A stretch of DNA of 32,968 nt from assembly GCF_007786445.1 (NCBI RefSeq), contig NZ_VNJI01000055.1, positions 17,212 to 50,179 on the forward strand, read 5' to 3'. This stretch comes from Paenibacillus cremeus (GTDB lineage Bacteria > Bacillota > Bacilli > Paenibacillales > NBRC-103111). Made by a program: the position numbers and the translations under genes. Below the pieces are notes generated by a model. The model had not been told where the DNA came from. It saw only the letters and a list, made by a program, of their open reading frames with translations, and made no database searches. Below, one piece after another: positions 16,756-23,974 of this stretch (positions are counted from its first letter, which is position 1; each line of letters starts with the position of its first letter).

Positions 16756-16967
16756 GGGAACTGACCCCCTAGCGTGAGACAAGAAAAAAACACCTTCAAG
16801 AGAATGCTTCCATGTCGTAAGATGCGCGGAAGGTTATGGAGGAGCTAAATATACGAAATGAGTCTCAATTAAGAACTTGGATGCGGTGGTACCGAAGCGG
16901 TGAGACCCATCGTCTGGAGCAACCGGTGGGCAAACAGTACAGCTATGGCAAAGGACCTGAGTATGCT
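16756..16967 (+). mobile_element. IS3-family remnant: terminal repeat and orfA fragment
   Basis: GGGAACTGACCCCCTAGCG at 16756 resembles an IS3-type terminal inverted repeat. From 16836 a frame encodes about 44 residues typical of IS3 OrfA helix-turn-helix proteins: ESQLRTWMRWYRSGETHRLE, then QPVGKQYSYGKGPE. After that the frame continues as unrelated sequence. An in-frame TAA just upstream shows the 5' part is lost. OrfB is absent, so the element is dead. Bases 16968-17277 hold no gene apart from a short hairpin, GGCCATTTCGGCC, near 17106-17122. Confidence 0.7.
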
Positions 16968-17170
16968 TTCATTTTATACTCATTGTTTTCAGCAATCGAA
17001 AAATTAACAAAAATACAGGGTTCTCGATTAAAAAATGCATTTACCAAAGTCTCTTTTTCAAGTGCTTTATTATGTCCCGCCGGGTTCATTTAGAAAATAA
17101 AAAGAAGGCCATTTCGGCCTCCGCGTTATTTTTCTCTTACAGTCACGTATGGCGTTGAAATCTCAGGCAG

Positions 17171-17277
17171 CCGGCAGCACCCGTAATGAGGTTAGTTAAG
17201 CCGCCACAAAATGCCGATCAATCAGAACCTAGCTCTAGGCATGTAAGGTTACCGTGGACCGAGGCGGAGGAGTTACT
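17171..17277 (+). other. Possible structured leader of a small membrane ORF
   Basis: The stretch holds several complementary blocks: CCAC with GTGG, CCGCC with GGCGG, AACCT with AGGTT, and CCTA/TAGG around a short loop, nested in the order expected for a compact RNA. It ends in GGAGG 8 nt before an ATG. I do not recognise a known riboswitch consensus. Confidence 0.25.
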
Positions 17278-17376
17278 ATGATGGGGATGATTATCTTAGC
17301 GCTTATAGGTTTTATGATTTTGATCATCGCTAAAAGAATGATTGTACTAATACTTATGGATTGCCTTCCGATATGA
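17278..17376 (+). CDS. Small single-pass membrane protein candidate (32 aa)
   Basis: ATG 17278 has GGAGG 8 nt upstream, one of the better ribosome binding sites in the area. The product begins MMGMIILALIGFMILIIAKR and ends LMDCLPI: one hydrophobic helix, a Lys-Arg stop, and a second short hydrophobic tail. The tail overlaps the 3' end of the convergent minus-strand frame at 17354. No family is recognised; size and shape fit small regulatory membrane peptides or type I toxins, but nothing proves either. Confidence 0.4.
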   Translation: MMGMIILALIGFMILIIAKRMIVLILMDCLPI

Positions 17377-17623
17377 CTAGCTCGATAAATCCCATATCCA
17401 ATAAGCGTTTTATTGCACTTGTCGTTAATGGAAAAGTTAAGATACTTTCGTCATAAATGTCTGCAAGCCTGCTCAAACCGCCCAGATGATCTGCAATGAG
17501 CGTATATATGTACTGTTCATGAATAGCGAGTGATGATGCTTTGGGCGGCTTACGATTTGTTAGTATTATATATGATGTAATTTCATCCACACCGATTATC
17601 CCCCGATAAAACATATTAATCAC
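17354..17623 (-). CDS. Hypothetical protein, 89 aa
   Basis: The frame starts at GTG 17623 or ATG 17614; neither has a good Shine-Dalgarno. The protein has a plausible winged-helix-like feel: IHEQYIYTLIADHLGGLSRL, then LTTSAIKRLLDMGFIELVI near the end. That would fit a truncated DNA-binding domain, but no family is recognised. An inverted repeat TATCCCCC/GGGGGATA (17598-17642) spans the start region. It lies next to a recombinase fragment, so it may be part of an accessory remnant. Confidence 0.4.
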   Translation of the reverse strand: MINMFYRGIIGVDEITSYIILTNRKPPKASSLAIHEQYIYTLIADHLGGLSRLADIYDESILTFPLTTSAIKRLLDMGFIELVISEGNP

Positions 17624-17754
17624 TAAATCATTATGGGGGATATTTGTGAATCAATTATGAAAAAATTATTAAATAAATTTGATTACTCACTCACTTTACA
17701 CTAACAATATCCGCGAAATTTTACACCTCGGCCGTTTAACCCAAAAACGTCACC

Positions 17755-17976
17755 GTTTATGTCCAAAAGATGATCAAACGTTTTGCGAAGGCCTATACAC
17801 GAGAAATGACAGCTCACAAGTTGCGCCACTCTTTTGCCACCTTCCTGTTGGACGAAACAAACGATCTAGTTCAGCAACAATTAGGTCATTCTGCAATCGA
17901 AACAACACGTTTGTATACGCTTATACTCGATGACAAATTAAAAAACCCACTACATGAAGCTTACTCGCCAACATGA
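17755..17976 (+). pseudogene. Tyrosine recombinase (phage integrase family), C-terminal fragment
   Basis: About 68 readable residues hold the second half of the catalytic domain: TAHKLRHSFATFLLDE (the H-x-L-R box with His and Arg), QQQLGHSAIETTRLYT (the His and the Tyr nucleophile), and DDKLKNPLHEA. The N-terminal core-binding domain and the first catalytic Arg are absent, and no Shine-Dalgarno precedes the ATG. It is a remnant of an integrase or XerC/D-like recombinase. Confidence 0.8.
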
Positions 17977-18134
17977 TTTCATGTTCTTTGGTACCGAATA
18001 CAAGGTCGAACTCTCACCGTACACATGGATCAAGAACTCCCTGAATATCTACAAGCCTTAAGGTTTGTAGTAGAAGGTCTTAAGGGCTTTAACCTTGGAT
18101 ATCGTTAAACCTTACAACCTAATCAACCAACTAA

Positions 18135-18183
18135 CCAAAGGAGTGCTGTCCTCAAACCTGCACTTCTTTGGCTTACTGAGGAC
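18135..18183 (+). other. Two interlocking inverted repeats before a signal-peptide ORF
   Basis: CCAAAGGAGTGC (18135-18146) pairs with GCACTTCTTTGG (18160-18171): 12 bp with one G-U. GTCCTCA (18148-18154) in its loop pairs with TGAGGAC (18177-18183). The two stems interlock, so they form either a pseudoknot or two alternative states. The ATG of an exported-protein frame follows 3 nt later. Confidence 0.45.
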
Positions 18184-18186
18184 ACC

Positions 18187-18379
18187 ATGAAACCGTTCCG
18201 CTTAGTCATTCTACTATTTCTACTTGGCTCCACCACTGTTTCAGCCGCAGGGTCATCCCCGTTAAGTCACCGAACTCGAAACATCCAACCCACACGTAGC
18301 TTGGATTCCTGACGGGCGAAACAACTCAAATCAAACCATAACGGTTCAAGCGAAGAATAATGACGGTACTCTATCTTAA
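18187..18379 (+). pseudogene. Frameshifted small exported protein
   Basis: ATG 18187 begins a clear signal peptide: MKPFRLVILLFLLGSTTVSA, followed by AGSS. After about 25 residues the frame shifts. The +1 frame then reads VTELETSNPHVAWIPDGRNN and SNQTITVQAKNNDGTLS before a stop, with protein-like composition. The most economical reading is one secreted protein of about 64 residues broken by a single indel near 18255-18265, or the 5' part of a longer deleted gene. I recognise no family. Confidence 0.5.
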
Positions 18380-18493
18380 CTTTAATTAATTCCGAAACAT
18401 TTTGTCCCCGGTACAGCCGCTATCCCTTTTCTTCGATAAGTTTGTTGTTTGGCTAGCGGCGAGCGCTGCGTGCGTATCCCTGGCAGGTAACAA

Positions 18494-18518
18494 AATAGCG
18501 GCAGAGTCTGCCGCTATT
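18494..18518 (-). terminator. Terminator for the degraded minus-strand gene
   Basis: AATAGCGGCA pairs perfectly with TGCCGCTATT around a 5-nt loop. On the minus strand the stem is followed by TTTTG. It sits directly after the last readable piece of the degraded gene at 18542-18790. Confidence 0.6.
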
Positions 18519-18541
18519 CCTCAGTCCGTATGGCCATTACG

Positions 18542-18790
18542 TTAACCTTTGCACCTTGACGTCAATCGCCTGAACCTTTGGATTGAACGTGTCCTCATCG
18601 CATTTACTTCACATCAGTAGCGTGTCGCTTAGCTGCCGTTTCCCATATCAATATCGGGCGGATTAAAATTATTGAAAACCGGATTGGTCTGGTTGTATCC
18701 GCCCCCATCGTCTACTTCCAGGTCTATACCCGTATTACCGTCACATCACGCCAATACCCGTCAACAGAAGTACTATCTTCTCTAGTGTAG
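18542..18790 (-). pseudogene. Degraded minus-strand gene with several frameshifts
   Basis: Three protein-like pieces lie in order on the minus strand but in different frames: EDSTSVDGYWRD (about 18745-18790), GIDLEVDDGGGYNQTNPVFN continuing NFNPPDIDMGNGS (stop at 18629), and DEDTFNPKVQAIDVKVQRLT (stop at 18542). The Asp/Asn/Gly-rich, beta-strand-like composition suggests a secreted or surface protein. A terminator follows at 18494-18518. I do not recognise the family. Together with the frameshifted gene at 18187 this makes 18.0-19.0 kb a gene graveyard. Confidence 0.5.
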
Positions 18791-18849
18791 CCGTTAACGT
18801 AATGAGGATTTACAAATGCTGCTCAGGGTTTATTTCCCGTGCGGAAAAA

Positions 18850-18869
18850 CGACACAAAAATGTTCCTAC
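18850..18869 (-). repeat. Repeat family B, single unit
   Basis: CGACACAAAAATGTTCCTAC is the reverse complement of the family-B consensus (GTAGGAACATTTGTGTCG), with one extra base in the A/T run. It stands alone near the 3' end of the metallophosphoesterase gene. Confidence 0.6.
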
Positions 18870-19071
18870 CATTAAATAAAAACAAAACAGTGCGTAGAGC
18901 AGTTTTATTTTAGGGTACAATCTTTTTTCTTTTTAATCATAGCTTCTTTTGCTTAGTCTTTAGACTGATCAGCGCTTTTAGGGTAGTCGATTTGTAGCAA
19001 CTCCTTAAATTGATCAATGAAGCCCGCAAAATTGGCATTATCAGATTTTCGTCTATTTTTTCATCATGCGA

Positions 19072-20199
19072 TTACAGCCTTTCTTCAAACATGAGTTCAC
19101 TGGGACCGTTATGAACGGAGTCGGTTTGATAGTAAGATAATTTCGCAGAGGCATGGTCCAGAGCCATGATCAAGTAGCTATGGTAGTATACACCGTCCGC
19201 ATTCGTTTTGAGTTTGACGTTCTCGTACATTTTCGGGGGTACTTTTTGGCCGAGGAGATTCATACCTGTTACGGTTTTGTATGGAAAGTCCCTGTTCATG
19301 ACCGGGAATGCACTGGCACCGATGCAACGTCCTCGTTGTAAATTCAAATAAGGATGAAAAAGGATCAGATTGTGTTCATGACCCCAAAGCCAACACTCTA
19401 CCTGACTCATCAAATTATGAAAGGAAGCTTGTAAATGAGGGTTGAATACAAGCTTCTGGCCTTGTGAATCCTCGCCCACTCCTACATCGCTGAACAGCTG
19501 ATGATGGGATAGTAGAACCGTTTTCCTTTTATCCGAAGTTAGCAGCTTGTGAATATGCCAATCGGTCTCCAACGGATCAAGATAAGGAATACTGGCATGT
19601 GCCGACAATGGACTTGCGTCGTTCAACCCTGTATCCATTGCTTGGAACTGCCAATAATCGTTTCTTAGGCAAAAATAACTGGCTGGTTGGCCAAGTTGCT
19701 GAAGCAACTGATAATAACCCTCGCCACCGGAATACATATCATGGTTTCCGGACAAAGTGAACACCCTCGTTTTTTTCTGATTCACGTACTTCTGGATGAG
19801 ATCCAGGAAGTTGGTCTTCGCTTCTTCCTTCGTTCCCGAGTAATAAATGTCTCCCAAATGGATTAAGAGATCCGGACTATGCTTCATGACCTCGGCAAGC
19901 AGCCAATCTGCATCCTCCTGCCCTGTTCCCCAGTCGGCAATGAAACCAATCTTCAGTTTATTTGTCCCGATCGGGATGACAAAATCATCTAAGCTATTGT
20001 AGCGGACATAAGGGATCGTTAGGCGTCGCTTTAGAAAATAATCGTAATAATTTGTGATAACCTTGAGCCAATCCGGATCGCCTTGGCTCATTTTCAATTC
20101 ATTGATTCGCGGAACGTTATGCGTAATTTCAGCCCAAAACAGCGCGGTTGCAAGCTTGGAACGTTTAGCGATATTACCCAAAACGTCCATGAATCCCAT
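19072..20199 (-). CDS. Calcineurin-like metallophosphoesterase
   Basis: 375 residues. The metal-binding motifs occur in order: FIADWGTG (Asp89; Trp where most members have x-His), LIHLGDIYYSG (Gly116-Asp117), TLSGNHDMYS (Asn152-His153-Asp154), LLSHHQLF (His232/233) and LWGHEHNL (His274, His276). The layout resembles purple-acid-phosphatase-like members of PF00149. The first ~80 residues form a helical extension. There is no signal peptide, so it is probably cytoplasmic; the phosphoester substrate is unknown. ATG 20199 is preceded by GGGAGG about 10 nt upstream. It is a single gene between debris and an IS110 fragment. Confidence 0.9.
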   Translation of the reverse strand: MGFMDVLGNIAKRSKLATALFWAEITHNVPRINELKMSQGDPDWLKVITNYYDYFLKRRLTIPYVRYNSLDDFVIPIGTNKLKIGFIADWGTGQEDADWLLAEVMKHSPDLLIHLGDIYYSGTKEEAKTNFLDLIQKYVNQKKTRVFTLSGNHDMYSGGEGYYQLLQQLGQPASYFCLRNDYWQFQAMDTGLNDASPLSAHASIPYLDPLETDWHIHKLLTSDKRKTVLLSHHQLFSDVGVGEDSQGQKLVFNPHLQASFHNLMSQVECWLWGHEHNLILFHPYLNLQRGRCIGASAFPVMNRDFPYKTVTGMNLLGQKVPPKMYENVKLKTNADGVYYHSYLIMALDHASAKLSYYQTDSVHNGPSELMFEERL

Positions 20200-20351
20200 G
20201 GCAAAGGAACCTCCCGGCTTAAAAGCGGAAAGGCATAATATCTGATTCCGCTTTTTCTAACTATCTTATGATCGTTAGCCAGGAATTTGACCGCATAGTT
20301 ACGAACCAGGATAAATGGCTACGCCGTCCTTTGGACGAGCGCTAGATCTAG

Positions 20352-20807
20352 GCCAGCGATAAGGCCAAAGCTATTCTAGCTGTAGCCGCGAATAACCCTT
20401 TTCAGGAGACGGCCTACAACAGTCATCTCGTTAGCATTGAGTTATACATCAACTTACTCCTTCAGTACCAAGAGCACCTATCCCACCTTGAAAATAAGAT
20501 CGATGCTCTTGCTAATGAAGTTGAGGAATTTATGATTATCCAGTCGCTTCCCGGAATCGGTGGCAAAAGCGCTGCAACGGTTTTGTCCGATATCGAGGAA
20601 ATCAATCGGTTTAGTCACGCCAAGAAGTTAGTCGCCTTTTCGGGTATCGATCCAAGTGTATTTTCATCTGGGAAGTTTACAGTGACCACTAACCGATCAC
20701 GAAGCGCGGCTCCAAGCAATCGTAATGAAATTCTTTTTACATTGTTAAGTTATTTTCGGCAAGCAACAGAAGCATATCCGTCAACATTAAGTATCATTAT
20801 GTGGTAA
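20352..20807 (+). pseudogene. IS110-family transposase fragment, second
   Basis: After an in-frame TAG at 20349 the frame reads SDKAKAILAVAANNPFQETA, YNSHLVSIELYINLLLQYQE and then the Transposase_20 core: IQSLPGIGGKSAATVLSDIE, FSHAKKLVAFSGIDPSVFSS and GKFTVTTNR. The expected KRGS...LR stretch is disrupted (RSRSAAPSNRNEI), and the C-terminus is replaced. The N-terminal DEDD domain is missing. It belongs to a different IS110 subgroup from the fragment at 4373, yet both are followed by family-B repeats. Confidence 0.85.
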
Positions 20808-20823
20808 TAGCAACCCCCCGATT

Positions 20824-21027
20824 ATGTCCCTACATTTGTGTCGTTTGAGCATAATGTAGGAACTTTTGTGTCGCGAAGCGACGACATGAAAGTTCCTACA
20901 TAAAAAAATAAATGCCCATAACTACAGCCTCATTAAACAAAATTTATGTAGGAACATTTGTGTCGTTAGACAACAACATCTGTTCGGCGACACAAACATA
21001 TGCGTTTTCGCGACACAACCATATTCG
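20824..21027. repeat. Repeat family B, main array with 48-bp hairpin
   Basis: Five units. 20824-20845: ATGTCCCTACATTTGTGTCG. 20854-20901: a near-perfect hairpin with arms ATGTAGGAACTTT / AAAGTTCCTACAT and an inner stem GTCGC-GAA-GCGAC. 20946-20970: ATGTAGGAACATTTGTGTCG, then TTAGA. 20988-21004: CGACACAAACATATGCG. 21011-21027: CGACACAACCATATTCG. The last two are inverted relative to the first. Nothing in the stretch 20808-21197 is coding. Confidence 0.75.
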
Positions 21028-21143
21028 TTTTAACAGCCCAACGAATCCGGGGAAGCTCCTCGTAAGAGAACGAGAAACCAGATCATGACGCTCTGTTGCT
21101 CGTGCCCTTGTACGGCCACTTTGTATGTAGAGGACTAATAAAT

Positions 21144-21190
21144 AAACCGCATGACGCCAGAGTTCCCGGAATCATGCGGTTTTCTTTTTT
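21144..21190. terminator. Bidirectional terminator beyond the FAD oxidoreductase gene
   Basis: AAACCGCATGA and TCATGCGGTTT form an 11-bp perfect stem with a 17-nt loop. TTCTTTTTT follows on the plus strand and ATTTATT on the minus strand. It lies 8-50 nt after the stop codon of the oxidoreductase gene. Confidence 0.8.
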
Positions 21191-21197
21191 CACGTGG

Positions 21198-23084
21198 TTA
21201 GAATTGAGATTGAGAAATCTCCTGCCAGCTGCTCAGCCGTTTCTCCACAATCTGCCGCATTCGCGGAACCATCGAATACTTAATGACTCGAGATCCTTTG
21301 AACGAGACGTTCAGCTCCAGACCCGGGTCGGCCAGCCGCTCCCGAATCCGTCCCGCAACCGTTTCCCGAAGCTCCGGGTGCCTCTCGGCAATCCGAATCA
21401 GTGCTGTTGCCGAATAGGAGAAATATTGAAAGTAAAGCTCCTGCGGGTCCGAGATGAACTCCCAGTTCCGCTCCTCCGGCTCCATCGCCGGCAGCTCCGC
21501 CGGATCGTTCAGAATGCTCAGAAGCTCGGGCACGATGCCCGTATCCTGCAGCTTTCCGAGCAAATAGATCGCCGCATAGCCGCGAACCTGGTTATATTTA
21601 CGGCTGGTGAACGGTACAAACATGTCGCGCTCTTCCACCATGCGTCGAAGAACGGGAATTGCGGCGGGGTCGCCGATCAAGCCGAGTGCCATCGCGCTGT
21701 GCCTGGCCAGGTGTTCGTCTCTTTCCCCCGCGACCCATGTACGAAGCTGCGGCGCGATGGCAGCTCCGAGCCGCTTCGCCGACCAGATGGCGATGCCCGG
21801 CTTGGGACCGTCCAGCCCTTCGCGGATCTCCTCCACGTCCGTCAGCCATTGCCGCTTCAAGTGGTCATTGTTCAGCGGCACGGAGCTGTCCTTGAATTCG
21901 ACGCGCGCTCCGGGCTCGAAACAGCCCGTCTCCGCCAGCAGGCTCGCCAGCTCCGGATACGGAATCTCCTTCAGCCCACAGCCACGCGTGATGCTAAGGA
22001 ACGCCATCGCTGCCGCCGCTTCGCCGCTTTTTTGCATATCCCGCTTCATCCGGATGCTGCCGGCGAGATCATGGTCGAGCGACAGGCTGCGTCCCGCCAC
22101 CAACAAACCTTCCTTGCCACGGGGAATGAGCGCTCCTTTGGGGATCGGCACGGTGAAGTTCAGTCCCCAAAGGCTGGAAGCCACAGCCCAATCTTGCTGC
22201 GCCTCGCTCTCGAAGGCGATATCCTTGCTGTGATTGTCCAGGTTGGAGTACGCGTAGAACATGGGCTCAGACGTATACCGGTCCTGGATAAACTCCCCGA
22301 AGGAGACGGATTCTTCCCCGACGATCAGCCGCCCTTCCCTCAGTCCCAGTTGCGGCACCACCTTCAACATACGCCGGTCGTCTCTATAGGACGGCTTCAA
22401 ATGAGTCTCCAGCAGCGCGGAATCGACGATCGCCTTCGAATATGCCGCCGGGTCCGTCGCATCCAAATAGCCTGAATCGGTGTAATAGTGCTCCACCTGG
22501 TTATTGTTAAGCCACTGAACCACATTCGAAAACGGTTGGACTTGGCCGTCGACTTCCCGGCCTTGGACGACCTCGCAGCCGATCAGGGCGCACACCTCGG
22601 CTTCGCCGGAAGCGTCAATGATGACACGGCAGGAAGTGTTCTTCACGCCCTCCGGACCGACCCAGCGCAACCCCTGGACATGGTTGCCGTCCACGTACAC
22701 GCCCAGCACGATCGACTCATACTTGAAAACAGCGCCTGCACCGGCAACCGCCCGTTCGAGCACGATGCTTTTCGCATTTGCGTTCACCCCTCTTGCCTTG
22801 ATGAACGCCTCCCGCTCCAACACCGCCGTCTGCCGGTCGATCTCTTCGTAAATCCCGCCGCGTGTGCCGAAATAATATCCGGTCACGCCGCCCAGCGTCC
22901 CAGCGCCGCCCATACCATGCATCCGCTCCAAGCCGAGTACCTGCAGTCCCAGCTGCCCCGCTCGAATCGCTGCAATCGCCCCCGCGGTCCCAAGGCCGAC
23001 AACGATGATATCGACGTCCTCGTCAAACTGCGGCTCGCAGGCATGCTGAACAACTTTGCCGCTCCATCGCTCCGATATGTTCAC
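21198..23084 (-). CDS. FAD-dependent oxidoreductase with C-terminal HEAT-like repeats
   Basis: About 628 residues. The N-terminus carries the dinucleotide-binding fold DIIVVGLGTAGAIAAIRAG (GxGxxG), then LERMHGMGGAGT as in FAD_oxidored (PF12831) proteins. The FAD domain closes with GLLVAGRSLSLDHDLAGSIR, then GEAAAAMAFL. From about residue 460 two or three helical repeats appear (HLARHSAMALGLIGDPAAIP, then RGYAAIYLLGKLQDTGIVPE), which resemble HEAT/PBS-lyase repeats and may bind a partner. The start is GTG 23084: it overlaps the stop of the preceding gene as GTGA and has GGAGGTG upstream; the open frame further upstream lies inside that gene. Such enzymes often act on carbohydrate-like substrates; the substrate is unknown. 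Composition is GC-rich. Confidence 0.88.
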   Translation of the reverse strand: MNISERWSGKVVQHACEPQFDEDVDIIVVGLGTAGAIAAIRAGQLGLQVLGLERMHGMGGAGTLGGVTGYYFGTRGGIYEEIDRQTAVLEREAFIKARGVNANAKSIVLERAVAGAGAVFKYESIVLGVYVDGNHVQGLRWVGPEGVKNTSCRVIIDASGEAEVCALIGCEVVQGREVDGQVQPFSNVVQWLNNNQVEHYYTDSGYLDATDPAAYSKAIVDSALLETHLKPSYRDDRRMLKVVPQLGLREGRLIVGEESVSFGEFIQDRYTSEPMFYAYSNLDNHSKDIAFESEAQQDWAVASSLWGLNFTVPIPKGALIPRGKEGLLVAGRSLSLDHDLAGSIRMKRDMQKSGEAAAAMAFLSITRGCGLKEIPYPELASLLAETGCFEPGARVEFKDSSVPLNNDHLKRQWLTDVEEIREGLDGPKPGIAIWSAKRLGAAIAPQLRTWVAGERDEHLARHSAMALGLIGDPAAIPVLRRMVEERDMFVPFTSRKYNQVRGYAAIYLLGKLQDTGIVPELLSILNDPAELPAMEPEERNWEFISDPQELYFQYFSYSATALIRIAERHPELRETVAGRIRERLADPGLELNVSFKGSRVIKYSMVPRMRQIVEKRLSSWQEISQSQF

Positions 23085-23914
23085 GGTGTGAGCACCTCCA
23101 ATGCTAATTGTATGCCGGCTTCGTAAGCTGCGATTGGATCGCGGTATGCCGCAGATGGATGCCAAACCCAGCCGGAAGCAATGTCGCACGTCCCCGCTTT
23201 GACCATCACCTCGAAAGCATCGGCGATCGTGGCTAGCTGCCAAGGCTTAAGCGCCTCTGGTCGCTGCCGCCAATGGGTGAGCAACCGATCCCGCGCCGCA
23301 GCCCAATCGTCAGTAGGTGCTAGCTCGCAGCCGACCATCCACTCCGACGGGAACCGTCCGCGATGGAGTTCATAGCCGCTGCATCTCGGCGGCACTTCCT
23401 CCGGCGCGCCTGGGTGATGGATCATTGCATTGAGCCGCCGTTTGACCGGGGACATGGACGCCGTCAGAGGCGACGTGTCACACAGGCCGGTCGTATCGAC
23501 AATGCACTTCACGTGCAGCACGGATAAGCCCGAGCCGTCCATCAGAGTCACGGCAAACCCACCCATCGGCTGTGCATCCACCTGGATGACGCGGGTTAAA
23601 AACCGCACATTGATCCCTTCCCGCTGAATGAGCCGGTGCAGCACCGGCACGAATGCTGGCGAATGGATCGCTCCGTCCGAAGCAATCAGGTTACGCTCCT
23701 GGGCTTCGCTTCGGAGCGCCTGCGCCTCGGCGGAGCCTTTCGCCGTACCATGGATCACAGCGCGGCAGTAGGATGACGTAAATTCCGGCCCCACAAAGCC
23801 GGTACGCTCGACCACCACCGCTTGCTTGCCCAACCGGCCGGCCAAGCCCAGTCCAGCAAATGTGGCCCCTGCAATTAATACATCGGCCGATCTAGCCTCT
23901 TGTCCCTCTCGCAT
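23081..23914 (-). CDS. Short FAD-dependent oxidoreductase
   Basis: 277 residues. The N-terminus has a dinucleotide-binding fold, DVLIAGATFAGLGLAGRLG, then QAVVVER, with GATFAG in place of the usual GxGxxG. The centre holds CIVDTTGLCDTSPL, corresponding to the ATG-like box of FAD oxidoreductases. The end (ASGWVWHPSAAYRDPIAAYE) is typical of FAD-domain C-termini. It is about half the length of the partner gene downstream. ATG 23914 is preceded by GGGGAAGG. The GTGA overlap with the following gene argues that the two proteins are made in equal amounts and may form a heteromer. The altered glycine motif might weaken FAD binding, so it could be a non-catalytic partner; that is an inference. Confidence 0.8.
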   Translation of the reverse strand: MREGQEARSADVLIAGATFAGLGLAGRLGKQAVVVERTGFVGPEFTSSYCRAVIHGTAKGSAEAQALRSEAQERNLIASDGAIHSPAFVPVLHRLIQREGINVRFLTRVIQVDAQPMGGFAVTLMDGSGLSVLHVKCIVDTTGLCDTSPLTASMSPVKRRLNAMIHHPGAPEEVPPRCSGYELHRGRFPSEWMVGCELAPTDDWAAARDRLLTHWRQRPEALKPWQLATIADAFEVMVKAGTCDIASGWVWHPSAAYRDPIAAYEAGIQLALEVLTP

Positions 23915-23974
23915 TTCGAACCTTCCCCTCTCATCCTCAAGCTTGATCGATCGTACAGGCTTAGGTCAATTCGG

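Noticed and set aside
18135..18183. A confident H-type pseudoknot
   Set aside because: The loop that must cross the 12-bp stem has only five bases, which is probably too short; alternative hairpins are more likely.
20824..21027. CRISPR array
   Set aside because: The units are few, differ in length and orientation, have no regular spacers, and no cas gene is present.
21096..22475. A 459-residue open frame on the plus strand opposite the FAD oxidoreductase gene
   Set aside because: It is rich in Arg/His/Pro/Leu and lacks any motif or ribosome binding site. The minus strand encodes a clear FAD enzyme with HEAT-like repeats, so the long frame is a by-product of high GC content.
23085..23243. 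Longer N-terminus for the large FAD oxidoreductase
   Set aside because: The extra 53 residues lie inside the preceding gene, have no family match, and the GTG at 23084 has GGAGGTG and a GTGA overlap.
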